This document shows positions 1 through 11,124 of a DNA stretch of 64,000 nt, one piece after another. The stretch's first letter is position 1, and each line of letters begins with the position of its first letter. The stretch is from Cloeon dipterum (Eukaryota > Arthropoda > Insecta > Ephemeroptera > Baetidae). The notes under the pieces are model-generated. The model was not told where the DNA came from. It was given only the letters and a program-made list of their open reading frames with translations, and did no database searches. Where the stretch lies: NCBI RefSeq assembly GCF_949628265.1, contig NC_088787.1, forward strand, positions 34,398,844 to 34,462,843, read 5' to 3'. Made by a program: the position numbers and the translations under genes.

Positions 1-2819
1 CAAAGAGAAAATTTTGTATTGTCTAGGTTATTGCCCCCTTGTGGATACTAGTGATACAACTGATCTACGGGTGTTTCCGAATAACTGTAGAGGCCGCACA
101 ACAGAAGAGGAATGCGTCAGAAATTCCGTCAAAGTAATTTTCTATTATTTTCAGCAAAACAGTTTCATTTACCTTGTTTATAAAATGTCTTTTTCAATGA
201 TTAAAGGTGCTGGATATAATCGATATTGCCATAAGTCCGACAGCAACTAGAAAAGTCATCACGATTTTGATAACTGAGAAAATGCTGAGTGTGATATTTC
301 CCATTTGCTTGTTTAACCGTGACAACATAATGGACTTGCAACTTCAAAGAGAATCGCCTTACTTTGAATGGAATTCATATAACGTTCGTATTTTCAAATT
401 AATCTTTGCAGATTCTTGCACTAATTATTAATAATCTAATTTTATAGAATGCTCAATCTGGCAAAAGTAAGTTTGTTCGATTATTATACTATTAGAAAAA
501 TTTGTGACAGGTTTGGGCTGATTAAAATTTATTTTGACTTTTTTGTCTCACCATATTAATCGAAATACGCCACCATGAAGACAATTTATATAAAATTGCG
601 TATTTTTATTGAGATCAAAAGTCGGGCTTGTTTTATTTTCATTGAGCTGCTTTTCGAATGGTGCAGCGATTTTTAACCTGATGATATAGAGAAATAACTT
701 AACGTTTGTTTTTGATGATTTCTCAAATGGTCTGCGTTGCATTGAGTAGCATCCCTTAGTATAGTACGAGTATCTTTTTTTAATTGATATAGAGAAATAT
801 TTAACTCTGGCTAGCGCTGTACCCTTGGACAATTTGCCCGAGGCGTCAGAAAATTTAGTTAATACATATAAGATGCTCGATACAATATTATAAAAATGCT
901 TATTTACGATGTGCAAAAAATTGCATCTATAAAATTGATGACTTTGATCGTGTGATAAATCGAAATTTACACGCGACTTTTGTTCTGCAGCATTATTATG
1001 TTTTCTATGTCAAAATTAATTTTTATTACTCTTTTTTACTGGCAAGAAAGAATATTTTAAGTTAAATAGAAAGAAAAATGAAAGATTATATCAAATCTAG
1101 AAAAAACATCCGCATTCCCTAAAGTATTGGGTAATGAAAACTAATTTATTCGAATTCTGGAATTAAAAATGTAATATCAATTTGAAACAAATTTTAAATT
1201 GAAGCTTGTTTGAGCTACTTTTCACGGTTTTAATTAATCGCAATCAGAAGCTAAATATTTATTAAAATGTACTTTATAAAATTTGCTTTGTATATTTGTG
1301 AAATTTGACAGCAATAAATGTGACGGGCCAAAGCAACTGCAGCAGGATTCTAAACAGTACTGAATTGGCAATTTTGAAATCAATTAATATTCCCATCCAG
1401 AATATCCTGTGTGTAGAGAAAACTGATGTTTGTAAGTTTTATACAAAAATACGTCTAAATCAATTTCAATAATGGTCTTTTCATGCCTCACAGATTATGA
1501 TTATCTGATCAATTTCTACAGAGGACGCTATTTCTTGAGAGGTTTCAAATTTGTTTGGAACTCTTACAATGATATATTGCCATACATTGACGAGATCGCA
1601 AGGAAAACAAAAGACATTTTAGCTCTACGCCCGATCCCACCAACAAAACAATTGAGAGGTAATTATAAACTCTAATAGATATAATCTCACAGCGATTTTA
1701 TTTTTCTTAAAAAAGGATTCAATGAACGAGACAACCTGAGTTTCCCAAACTGTGGAAGAAAGCCGACGTCAACAAGAAGGAAACGCGGAAATGACGATTT
1801 TTTCGAAGATATCCAACTGGCAAGTTTTATTATCGGCGGAAACATAGCTCAGACACGGGAGCATTCGTGGCATGCTTATATTGAGAATTATGTGACTGGA
1901 GACACGTGTGGCGGAACACTGATTTCACCGACAGCAGTTTTGACCGGTAGTGAAGAAAAGAAACAATAAATTTTATGACTTCGATTTAAAATAAAATTTT
2001 TAGCTGCACATTGCCTTTATGGATCTCAGGCAGAAAACTTCGTAGTTTATCTTGGGATGGAAGATAAAAGAAAAAGGACAGCTCCTGGTGTTCAGAGAAG
2101 AAAGGTTTCACCTTCCACGCCAGTTACTCTCATCCATAATAATTTTGAAAAAATTTAGGTTAGCAGTCTGATCACGCACCCAAAATATGACCCTGCGGAA
2201 CTCAACAGTGACGTCGGACTCGTGATTTTGAGTGAAAAGATTGAAATAACCGACCAAGTCCGACCAATTTGCTTGTGGAACGACAACTCTAACTTGGCTC
2301 GCCTGGCTGAAACTAAAGCTATGGTATGAATGAATACGAAAAATCGATTTAATTTTGGTTTATTTTCTACTGAAGGCGGTTGGGTTTGGGCTTGTCGACA
2401 ACCACACGCGCACAAATGAACTGCAAGAGGCTCGACTGCCGATTAGAGATCATAGAAAGTGCTACTTGTCGAAAAGGAGGTTTTTTGCGAAATATTTGCG
2501 GCCAGGAGACAATTTTTGCGCCGGTTACACGAACGGTAAGGAGTCTCCACAATTATAAATCACCGATTTTCTCAATTTTATTTTTTCTAATTCAGGAACA
2601 ACCGTATGCAACGGGGACAGCGGAGGCAGCCTTTCCGTGGAAAAAAACGGCCGTTGGTTCATCAGGGGAATTGTCAGCTTTGGAAAATCGAAAAAAGTGA
2701 TTTTTGAGGGCGAAGAAAGATCATTGTGTGACCCAAATGAATATAAATTGTTCGCTGACGTCGCAAGTTACATGGACTGGATCGTGGAAAACACGCCGGA
2801 AATTTCATTCCGAGAATAA
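1..2819 (+). CDS. SP1: tandem S1-domain serine protease, 5' end outside window
   Basis: Exons by paralog alignment: 1-133, 207-383, 448-466 (19-nt microexon), 1312-1431, 1494-1658, 1716-1946, 2004-2104, 2159-2323, 2376-2535, 2596-2819; all phases agree. Earlier exons (signal peptide, start) lie upstream of the window. The product is a secreted protein with a degenerate N-terminal S1 domain (D-I-A-I, P-I-C-L) and a C-terminal S1 domain. The C-terminal domain has the full triad: His in AAHC (about 2010), Asp in SDVGL (about 2212) and Ser in CNGDSGGS (about 2614-2637). A furin-like RRKR precedes the catalytic domain, which begins near IIGGN after Phe, so activation is not trypsin-like. The residues before CNGDSGG are T-T-V, so Asp189 is absent and specificity is not trypsin-like; this resembles the gd/modSP type. 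Intron 7 splices at AAG|GTTTCA. An AATAAA lies at 2892-2897. It is the only copy with triad and cysteines all intact. Confidence 0.88.
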
Positions 2820-3470
2820 AGGTGGGGCTTGGAGAAAAAGTTTTCAACAGAAAAATGTAGTTAATAAAATATTTTTTCTATGTTTTTTCAAAATAAATTA
2901 GATTAAAAGTTTTATTTGCTCGGCTCTTAATATGAAATCCACAAAGACGACATTATTTTAGCTTTAGGTTTCTGTTTTTGCAACTCTTCTGCGTAGGCAA
3001 ACAAAAGTTAATAATAATTAAAATCAGAAATATTTGACTTCAGGAAAAATTTTAATATTTATACTGTGTCCGTGTCTCACGTTTGCTTTCAGAGAAACGT
3101 GGTTTTAATTTAATTTTTCTTTTATTTTGTGCTGTTATCATATTATGTAAATTTCTCTCCTTTTTGTTTCGAAACAATAAATAGTTGAATATATAACTTA
3201 ATTTGAAATTTATTTATAGTAAAATAATTTTTCTCTAAAGGTTACTAAATCGATTGCTTCTACATTAAAATTATTTTATGTTAATTCCAATAAGTTGAAT
3301 GAAACTAAGATGCAGCTGCCTAAAATTTTCGTTTTAATTCCAACCTCAGCATTTGGTTGCATCTGAAGTTTTGCTCATAAATTTAATTTAACACGAGGCA
3401 TTGATAAATTAACAGACTAGATCTTCGTTTGAAGATAAAATATACATTTTTTTGTCGCAAAAGAATGTGA
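2820..3470. other. SP1 3' flank, no gene seen
   Basis: AT-rich sequence after the SP1 stop, with AATAAA at 2892-2897. It shares the 3'-UTR layout of SP2 and SP4 (a GTAG/ATTTTTTCTATG stretch, then AATAAA). No open frame with paralogs or family resemblance was seen. Confidence 0.5.
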
Positions 3471-3842
3471 ATAAATGGCTCATCGCTCGCTTCCGCCACT
3501 GCGGAGCCGGCGACGGTGGACGCGACGACGAGCGAACAGAAAAGCTCGATCGGCGGCAACGTCGAGTTGGGCGAGGAGGCGACGCACGAGGCGCCGCCGG
3601 TGAAGCAGTCCGAGGAGGCGGCGCCACTGCGCAACCACGTATTCGAACTCTGAAGCCGCGCGAACGCGAACTGAAATGCCGCCCGTGCTGAAAGGGCGCG
3701 AGGACTCGGCGCTCTGTTCCATCATGTGATTTTCCTGATTTCGGGACGGCGTCCGTTGCTGCGACGCCGGCCGTCGGGACCGTCAGGTTGCTTTTCTTTT
3801 TATTCGCCGTCGCCTCCACCGCGCAGACCGAAATAAAGTTGT
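3471..3842 (+). pseudogene. GC-rich orphan 3' coding end with UTR and poly(A) signal
   Basis: A GC-rich block in AT-rich surroundings. One frame is open from 3471 (stop just before, at 3468) to a TGA at 3651-3653. Its 60-odd residues read as a real Ala/Glu/Thr-rich, low-complexity C-terminus ending in HVFEL, with G/C mostly in third positions. It is followed by about 175 bp of GC-rich untranslated-like sequence and AATAAA near 3831. No start codon and no clear acceptor are visible. It is unlike the protease cluster around it. It may be a 5'-truncated retrocopy of an unrelated transcript, or the last exon of a gene whose other exons I cannot see. The family is not recognised. Confidence 0.45.
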
Positions 3843-4379
3843 TGGACAAAAACAATGCGCGCCTTTTTCCTCTTCGCACGTCCACTCATTTGATTTGATT
3901 CAATACTGCGGTTAAAATTACTAATTCTTCGCCTCGCATCTTTCTTTCAGCTTGCATCTCGCCAATTTCTTCAGTTAGAATAGTTGTATATAATAAATAA
4001 TACCTTTAAACTGAGATCTGAGTTCAATACTTGTATATTTATTGCCACTGCCAGAGATGACTCATGGGTTTTTCCTTCGAGGAGCAAGAATGCGATCCCG
4101 ACCTTCTGATCGTCGCCGGAGCAGCTGCACTGGACACCCGCTCTCGTCATTTCATTTATTATCTGGCAGCATAATATGTTTTTGGGCATGCAGATTAAAA
4201 AAAGACTTGCCTCTCATGCCGGAACGTTTTTGTTATTATTATTAAACAGCAAAAATGTTAATTTGGTTATTCTTTAAAACACGCTGTTTTTAAAAATTTC
4301 TAAAAATTGAATTAATTGTATTGTCCAAAAGGACACACCCATCATTGCTAATAAAAATGCTAAAATCTTTATCTGAAAC
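3843..4379. other. Intergenic, nothing recognised
   Basis: AT-rich DNA with short open frames only. No similarity to any other part of the window was noticed. Confidence 0.4.
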
Positions 4380-4505
4380 AGTGCTCCAGTTGGGTTATCT
4401 GGCATCTGGTCAATCAGCAGGTGGCTTTAGCAACGAGACTCGGCGCTTGGCGGAAAGCGAAAAGAGCAGAGCAGCTGCGTCATGCAGCCCGCGTTTTATT
4501 TAGGA
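4380..4505 (+). repeat. Dispersed repeat R1, copy 1
   Basis: A roughly 110-125 bp sequence beginning GTGCTCCAGT and containing CGAGACTCGG and GCGGAAAGCGAAA. It recurs inverted at 5290-5395 and direct at 9905-10025, always beside protease genes or fragments. The end downstream of CGTCATGC reads into a TTTTATTTA motif in all three copies. It has no coding content. Probably part of an ancestral protease-gene flank or a short mobile element. Confidence 0.6.
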
Positions 4506-4528
4506 GCGGCATAGCGGACCATTCACAT

Positions 4529-4930
4529 TCAGTTCGATTTGATCTCCACGAATGAAATTTCCGGCGTGTTTTCAGCGATCCTGTCCATGTATCTTGCAAC
4601 GTCAGCGAACAGGGAATATGGAATTGGGTCACACAACGATCTTTCGTCGTCCTCAAACAGCACTGTTTTCGATTTTCCAAAGCTGACGATGCCCCTAATG
4701 AACCAACGGCCGTCTTTTTCCACGGAAAGACTACCTCCGCTGTCCCCGTTGCATGCGGAAGTTCCTGAATTATTTGATAAAATTAATAAAAATAAGTTGG
4801 TGATAAAAATGACGGGTGTGCTAACCGTTTGTGTAGCCAGCGCATATATTTTCTCCCGACACCAAAAAATATTTCCCAAAAAACCTCCTTTTCCACAGAT
4901 AGCTCCCTTTGTGTGTTTAATATTGCTTTG
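4529..4930 (-). pseudogene. Serine-protease 3' fragment (part of exon 10 plus exon 11)
   Basis: On the minus strand the 3' half of an exon-10 homolog (4930 to about 4830) retains the frame for S-G-E-N-I-C-A-G-Y-T-N-G. A GTTAGC donor, a short intron and an exon-11 homolog follow. Exon 11 reads [15 protein letters not shown] and ends at 4529 after FVEIKSN. Exons 1-9 are missing and sequence upstream of 4930 is unrelated, so it cannot make a protease. The position before CNGDSGG reads T-S-A, unlike T-T-V in SP1, SP3 and SP4. Orientation is opposite to SP1 and SP2, so it is a relic of an inverted copy. Confidence 0.8.
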
Positions 4931-5100
4931 TGTACAGTAGTTGTAGCAACTACTATGTTTCTTTTTGAATGAATGTTACTGTATGATTGATTTTTTTTGC
5001 AATTGGATGTATGTAATTCGGTACAATTTATTGTGATGAGTTATGTGCATGCCAAAAGTCAAATAAAGATTATTATTATTATCTTGCATAATTTATCAAG
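4905..5100 (+). mobile_element. Retroposon 3' tail, probable
   Basis: Untranslated-looking sequence ends in AATAAAG followed by an ATT microsatellite (ATTATTATTATT near 5068-5085), typical of the 3' end of a non-LTR element. It abuts the point where homology to the protease fragment on the other strand stops, so it may mark the truncation. No coding part is visible. Confidence 0.35.
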
Positions 5101-5289
5101 CCCGTGACCTTTCAGTGACGACCGCCGCCCGCGACGGCCTAGGTTACAAAAACCTCCTTCCCGCTTGCTAGCGCGCAGAGGGGTCGAGTTGTACAGGTGC
5201 TATGAGGGGGAAATGTGGCTCCTGCATAATTAGATATATTACTTTCCTGAAATTTCAACATTATCTCTGAAATATAACTCCCGGAGAGG

Positions 5290-5395
5290 CGTAAATAAAA
5301 AGCGGGCGGATGACACGGCTGCTCTGCTGTTTTCGCTTTCCGCCGAGCGCCGAGTCTCGCTACTAATGCAGCCTAGCTGCTGGTTGACTGGAGCA
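5290..5395 (-). repeat. Dispersed repeat R1, copy 2 (inverted)
   Basis: The reverse complement matches 4380-4505 through the CGAGACTCGG and GGCGGAAAGCGAAA motifs and the TTTTTATTTACG end. With copy 1 it forms an inverted pair around the protease fragment at 4529-4930. Confidence 0.6.
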
Positions 5396-5564
5396 CTCTT
5401 TGAAAGAAATAAAAATTAGCATTTTAGCTGCCATACGAATACGCCGTGACGTGCGACTAAATTAACACAATCCTCCATGCCTTTTTAATCCCGGTGGGAA
5501 TGCGTATTCACAGTTTGTACATATTTAATGATATTAATTCATTTCCTAAAAACAGGAAATTAAG

Positions 5565-5800
5565 ACCAGTTGTATAAACCCTTAGTGTTCATAGCCGCCA
5601 ACAAATGGCGCAACCATAGACTTTCTTAAAATTTATTTTTTAGGCACTTCCGCTGCAATTTCAGACTGTGCATGCAGCACTTAATATAACTTTCTTTTGA
5701 CGTGCTGAATACCAAAATTGGTCCAGCCGCATTCGCCGTATAGAAACGTTGGAAAATATTTTTTATTTATAAAAAAACGCAAAATTTTGTTTAGCACGTG
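5565..5800 (+). mobile_element. Left half of a TIR MITE (family M1)
   Basis: Begins ACCAGTTGTATAAACC and continues through GCCGCCAACAAATGGCGC, matching the left half of the complete copy at 55879-56276. The right inverted end is missing, so it is a solo half-element. Confidence 0.6.
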
Positions 5801-5908
5801 TTCGCAGTTAAAACAGAGCATGAAGATCACGCGTGCACTCGAGATTAAAACAAAAGGTCACGAAAGCCTCGGACTCGAATCTATAGCTGGCTTGATATTG
5901 ACTTTAAA

Positions 5909-6052
5909 GAGGTCAATCGCCAACTGGAGGTCAAATGGCCGAAAGTATCGTTTTTAGTGCTAACGCGCTTGATAATTTAATACGACTCGGAGTGCCGTGC
6001 GCGACGGTCGGAGCAGTAGCCCTGGTCCATCGCGTGCAGAGAAGAAATCACG
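5909..6052 (+). promoter_or_regulatory. Conserved 5' flank/5' UTR of SP2
   Basis: About 140 bp directly before the SP2 ATG are conserved upstream of SP3 (13517-13662, reverse) and SP4 (15763-15900). Shared blocks are GAGGTCA...GCCAACTG, AAGTATCG.TTTT, TTGATA.TTTAAT, CTCGGAGTGC and the invariant CCATCGCGTGCAGAGAAGAA just before the ATG. An upstream AACAAAGGTCACGA-like block (near 5850) is also shared with SP4. This should hold the core promoter and 5' UTR. I cannot place the start site with confidence. Confidence 0.55.
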
Positions 6053-9000
6053 ATGAGGCGAGCCCTTCTCGTGCTCCTCAGCCTCGCGGCTTGCGCCGCA
6101 CAAACGTCTCACAATGAGAGCGACGCCTACTTTCCAGCTCCGTGTAAGTCTCAAATAATATTTTGTCCTCTTTAGGAGTTAGATAATCGAAATTTTCAAA
6201 TGATTTTGGCCAAAATTGTTGGATCAATATAAATAATGAATTATAGCTAGGTAAATAAAAAATCATTAATTATTTAACTTTTAACGGCTACTCGGTTTTA
6301 ATAGACCTAAACGTAGCTCAGTCATCTTGAACTCTCAATTTCTCTTTACAGTGTTTGACGAAGGAGAAAACTTGAGTAGCGAGAATTGTGGAAACGAAAA
6401 AACTCTGAACCAAGGTTTCGTTCTGGTTAAAAACATGCGTACTAAAAGTAGTGATAGTTGCATTGGATATACAGTTATTTCTCAAAGGACTTTTCTTGGA
6501 CTAGGTAACATGAATATCTCTCCCAAGATAATCAACGAGAAAGTTTTGTATTGTCTAGGTGATTGCAAGTTCAATAAGAATGATACAACTGATCTACGAG
6601 TGTTTCCGAATAACTGTAATGGCCGCGAAACAGAAGAGGAATGCATCAGAAATTCCGTCAAAGTAATTATTTTATTATTTTCAGCTTAACCATTGCTTTC
6701 ACCTCGTTTACACAATATTTTTTCAATGGTTAAAGGTTCTGGATTTAATCGATATTGCCATAAGTCCGACAGATGAATACAAATTAAAGATTTGGATAAC
6801 TGAGAAAATGCCGAGTGTGATTTCTCCCCTTTGCTTGTTCAACCGCGACAACGTAATAGACTCGCAACTTCAAAGAGAATCACCCTACTTTGAATGGACA
6901 CCACATTGGGTTCGTATATTGAAATTATACTCTTTGTAGTTTAATAATTAATCTAATTTTGTAGAGTGCTCGATCTGGCCCAAGTAAGTTTGTTCGATTA
7001 TAATATACTATTAGGAACATAGGTGACAGTAATCTGGGCTGATTAAAATTGATTTTAACTGTTATTATTCAAATTACGCCTATTATCAAAACCACATTGT
7101 TCAAAGTCAGTCCACAACTCCACACAACGATCATTTTTAATTTTCAAAAGCATTTACCAATCTTCCTATCGGGGGCACCTTGGTTTTATTTTATCTATAA
7201 TTCGACGGGAGGAGCGATGATGGCTCATGACTCCTTCATCCTGGAAAGATCGCGCAACCCTGGTGTCTTAACCTGAGATCGGTCCCCAAACGGTTTTTTT
7301 TATTTTTCTGGCGCCGGCGGCACCACCGGGCCCCCCGCCGTGCAGGGGCGTGGTCGATAACACCCCAGACTCGGCGCGCAAGCGCAAAGTGCGTCTGTCA
7401 AAAATGTAATATCAATTTGAAACAAATTTTAAATTGAAGATTGTTCGACCTAGTTTTCACAGTTTTAATTGCTCGCAATCAGAAGCTAAATATTTATTGA
7501 AATGTATATTTTATATTTTAATACCATATGACACGATATTTCTTTGTATTTTTGTCAAATTGTACAGCAAATGTCACGAGTCAAAGCAACTGTAGCAGGA
7601 TTCTAAAGAGAACTGATTTGGAATATTTGAAATCAAATAATATCCGCATCCAGAATATCCTGTGTGTCGGAGAAAGCCACATTCGTAAGTTTCATACAAA
7701 ATTACGTCTAGTTCAATTTCAATAATGCTCATTTAATGCCACACACAGTCTATTATATTCTGATCAATTTCTACAACGGCCGGTATTTCTTGAGAGGTGT
7801 AAAACATGATTGGAACCAACATTTTTACACTGATATATTGCCATACATTGACGAGATCGTAAGACACGCAAAACATATTTATGCTCTTCGCCCGATTCCC
7901 CAGACAAAACAACCCAGAGGTAATTAAACACAAATAAACTGCTGAAGCAATTTTATTTATCTTTAAAAAAGGATTCTCCGCGCCAGACAACCTGAGTTTC
8001 CCAAACTGTGGAAGGAAACTGACGTCAACCAGAAGGAAACGCGGAAATGACGACTCTTTCGAAGATATCCAACCAATTGGTCATATTTTCGGTGGAAACA
8101 AAGCTCAGACTGGCAACCATCCGTGGCACGCATTTATTGAGAATGAGGTGACTGGAGCAACCTGTGGCGGGACATTGATTTCGCCGACAGCAGTTTTGAC
8201 CGGTACGTATAGTGAAACAAAAGAAATGATGAATTTCATGACTTCGATTTAAAACGATTTTGTTAGCTGCACGATGTCTTTATGAATCAAAAGCAGAAGA
8301 CTTCGTAGTTGCTGTTGGGATGTACGATAAAAGACAAAGAGGAGCTCCTGGTGCTCAGAGAAGATTGGTTTTTAACTTCCAAGTAAATTATTCTCATTCA
8401 ATATTATTTTGAAAATATTTTTAGGTTAGCAGTCTGATCACGCACCCGAAATACGACCCGGCGGAACACAACAGTGACGTCGGACTCATGATTTTGAACG
8501 AAAGATTTCAAATAACCGACCACGTTCGACCGATTTGCCTGTGGAACGAGGACTCTAACTTGGCTCGCGGGGCTGGAACTGAAGCTATGGTATAAATTGA
8601 CGTGGATTCAAAATATCGATTTAATTTTGATTTATTTTCTTCTGAAGGCGGTTGGATTTGGGCTTGCTGACAACCACACGTTGCCAGATAAATTGCAAGA
8701 GGCTCGAATGCCGATTAGAGGACACAAAGAGTGCTACCTATCGAAAAGGAAATTTTTTGGAAGATATTTGCGGCCGGGAGACAACTTTTGCGCCGGCTAC
8801 ACAAACGGTTAGCACGCCCCTCATTTAGTCATCACTGAGTTTTATTAATTTTTATAATTAATTCAGGAACGAACACCTGCAACGGGGACAGCGGAGGCAG
8901 CCTCTCCGTGGAAAAAAACGGCCGTTGGTTCATAAGGGGAATTGTCAGCTTTGGAATAGCGAAGAGAGTTATGTTCGCGGGCGAAGAAATACCGTTGTGT

Positions 9001-9084
9001 CACCCAAATCACTATTCGATGTTCACTGACGTCGCGAGTTACATGGACTGGATCGTGGAAAATACGCCGGAAATTTCATTCTGA
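6053..9084 (+). CDS. SP2: tandem S1-domain protease homolog (His57 lost, frameshift in exon 8)
   Basis: Exons: 6053-6143, 6352-6662, 6736-6909, 6965-6983 (19 nt), 7568-7684, 7749-7919, 7972-8202, 8268-8367, 8425-8589, 8648-8807, 8867-9084. A signal peptide ([11 protein letters not shown]...CAAQ) starts at 6053. Residues of about 35-285 form a degenerate S1 domain, then RRKR, then a second S1 domain beginning at IFGGN. Asp102 (SDVGL) and CNGDSGGS are present, but the His motif reads A-A-R-C, so the triad is broken. Exon 8 is 100 nt where SP1 and SP3 have 101, a one-base loss after C-L that shifts the frame. A donor 4 nt downstream of the exon 7 end (GTATAG) would restore frame but still lacks His. 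AATAAA at 9190-9195. Either a protease homolog with shifted splicing or a pseudogene. Confidence 0.85.
7060..7405. mobile_element. Inserted GC-rich segment in SP2 intron 4
   Basis: SP1 and SP2 intron 4 share sequence up to GGGCTGATTAAAATT and again from AAAAATGTAATATCAATTTG. Between these SP2 carries different DNA that becomes strongly GC-rich at 7300-7395 (runs of G, C and GCCGGCGGCACC). No inverted ends or target duplication were identified. It has the same compositional style as the palindrome in SP4 intron 1, without visible identity. Confidence 0.4.
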
Positions 9085-9904
9085 AATTATATGTGTGTTT
9101 TGAAGAAAAAAGTTTCAAAATTTCAATAGAAAAATGTAGTTAGACATCATAATCTCTTACCAAAAATATTTTTTCTATGGGTGTTTCAGAATAAAATTGT
9201 TTCTTGAAAGTGTTCATTGCTCGGCTTTTAATATGAAACCCACAAAGATGAAATTATTTTAGCCGACCCTACTTCGTGCTTATCACACATTTGAAAGAAG
9301 AGAAAGAGGTCAAATCCGTGACCTTTCGTCCGTGGCCTGGTCTCCCGTCTTTAATGCTGGTGAGAATCCACTATTCTGTTTATCCAACTACGCTGGGTAT
9401 AGGTAATGGAGCTAATAATATTATAAGACAACATAGAAAAAGCTCGAAGGCAAAATTTAAAAAAATATTAAGCATATCTCACATTGCTGGCTATCAGAGA
9501 AAAGAAAATCAAGGAAAACCACTGCACACTCTGATTCAATGTCCGCAAGCGAGACGAAAAGCGAGCAGCGGCGAGTGCGGAGCGGCAATCGCACAAATCC
9601 GACCAGAGCCGTTTCACGTACGCATCTCGCGCACCCTTTCGCCGCAGAAAAAAAAAAACGGTAAACAGAGTTTGCCTCAAGACTGACTTGCATAAAATAT
9701 TCCAAAGCTAAAAATGCCCCTGATGAACCACCGGCCGTCTATTTCTACAGAGAAGCAACAATCACGCCGAAACCTGTCGGAGGAATAAAGTTTTTTGAGC
9801 AACACGAGAATGAAATAAATTTCTTCCATTAATTTCAACATTTAGCCGCACTTCTGCTCCAGCGTCACGGTGACATTTCTGCTAATTCTAATTTTTATAT
9901 GAGC
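9085..9904. other. SP2 3' flank with block shared by other SP genes
   Basis: Contains a conserved downstream block (about 9262-9365: GAAGAGAAAGAGGTCAAATC, then CGTCCGTGGC.TGGTCTCC). It recurs after SP3 in reverse (about 10800-10925) and after SP4 (about 22550-22645). It marks the edge of the duplicated unit. No gene is seen. Confidence 0.55.
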
Positions 9905-10025
9905 GAGTGCTCCAGTTGGTTTATCTTTATCTGGCAACAGGCAGCTTTATCAACGAGACTCGGTGGAAAGCGAAAGAGTATAGAATAGAGCAGCCGTGTC
10001 ATCCGCCTGCTTTTTATTTACGCGT
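9905..10025 (+). repeat. Dispersed repeat R1, copy 3
   Basis: Starts GTGCTCCAGTTGG and keeps CGAGACTCGG, GGAAAGCGAAAG and GCAGCCGTGTCATCCGCC, as in the copies at 4380 and 5290. Confidence 0.6.
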
Positions 10026-10049
10026 AGGCCGACGAGCGGGAAGCTAAAC

Positions 10050-10680
10050 TCTGAAGAGAAAATTATAGGACCGATTTATTTTGAATAAAATTTAAATAAT
10101 TAATTAGAATTTTAAAAAGCTGAGATTCCCTTTAGTGGAATTTAACGTATTTTGACACTCAGCCGACATTGGGAACTCGCTTCGGCTAAAATTAATATTA
10201 AAATTGACAATAGGAGGCATTATTAATTGCACTTTGGTCAGCCATCGTGAAGAGGCCGAGATTTGAGCCAGTCGTGTCCGCCTCGGCGCCACACTGATGA
10301 CTTTTTGACCTTGTTTTCAATTGCTCAACTCTCGGCGCAAAAACTCTTTTGGTGCTCTTGTCCGGGATCATGCACGTACTCGCCAAACTTATCTCATTGC
10401 ACGAAAGTGAGAGAGGTTGCGCTTTGGTTCTTCCGTTCAATTATATTTTTCGACAAAAACCTTCAGATGTACGTAACCAAAAGAAGTTAAAAAACTAAAC
10501 TTGTGGCAGTTGCGTGTTAAACAAATTGAACTTTGCGAAGATTAAAAAAAATCGCATGTTTTGAACAGCATTTTGTAATAAAAAATTAATAACCATGAAT
10601 TAAGCATAATATGTCCAACAACTATTGTTTAAAAACAAAGTGATAGCATTCAACTTGGTAAAAAAATAAATAAATAATAC
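10050..10680 (+). repeat. Left arm of inverted repeat flanking SP3
   Basis: About 630 bp that match, in reverse complement, 13775-14850. Anchors include AGATTCCCTTTAGTGGAATTT (10120s against 14735), ATCTCATTGCACGAAAGTGAG (10390s against 14485) and GATAGCATTCAACTTGGTAA (10640s against 13775). The right arm is interrupted by a LINE fragment that the left arm lacks. The arms bracket SP3, the only minus-strand full protease gene. Confidence 0.75.
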
Positions 10681-11124
10681 AGGAAAAGAAAATTAAAGCA
10701 GTTCTCTGATAGCAAATGAGAGAAACGCTGAAATATTATTAAAAAATTTTCCTTCAGGTCCTATTTTTCTGCTTTCTTTAATTATTAGCTTCATTACCTA
10801 CCGAGTGTAGTAGCAAAATCAGAAGAGTCGATGCTCACCAGAAGATAAAGACGGCACACCAAGCCACGAGCCACGGACGAGAAAGGTCACGGACTTGACC
10901 TCTTTCTCTTCTCGCAAATGCGTGATAAAAGCACAAAGTAAAATAATTCCGTCTTTTTGGGTTTAATAATAAAAACCGAGCAATCAAAGCTTTTAAAACA
11001 ATTTATTTGAACAAACCAAAAGATTTTTGATAAGATAGTATATTATGCTGTCTATCTAAAGTTTTCTAAATAATATCTATTTATCCCTTTGACAATCTGT
11101 TTTTCGCTTTTAAAAAACCCACGC

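Noticed and set aside
2101..2135. Reading exon 7 of the protease genes through to CCTTCCAC|GTAAAT as a donor, with a GC or missing donor in SP1
   Set aside because: That site breaks frame in SP3 and has no GT in SP1 or SP4. The upstream site |GTTTCA / GTTTTT / GTATTT is GT and in phase in all four.
3383..3885. Minus-strand Arg/Ser-rich frames over 3.4-3.9 kb
   Set aside because: They are antisense shadows of the GC-rich plus-strand coding tail; the plus frame has coding-like composition, a stop and a poly(A) signal.
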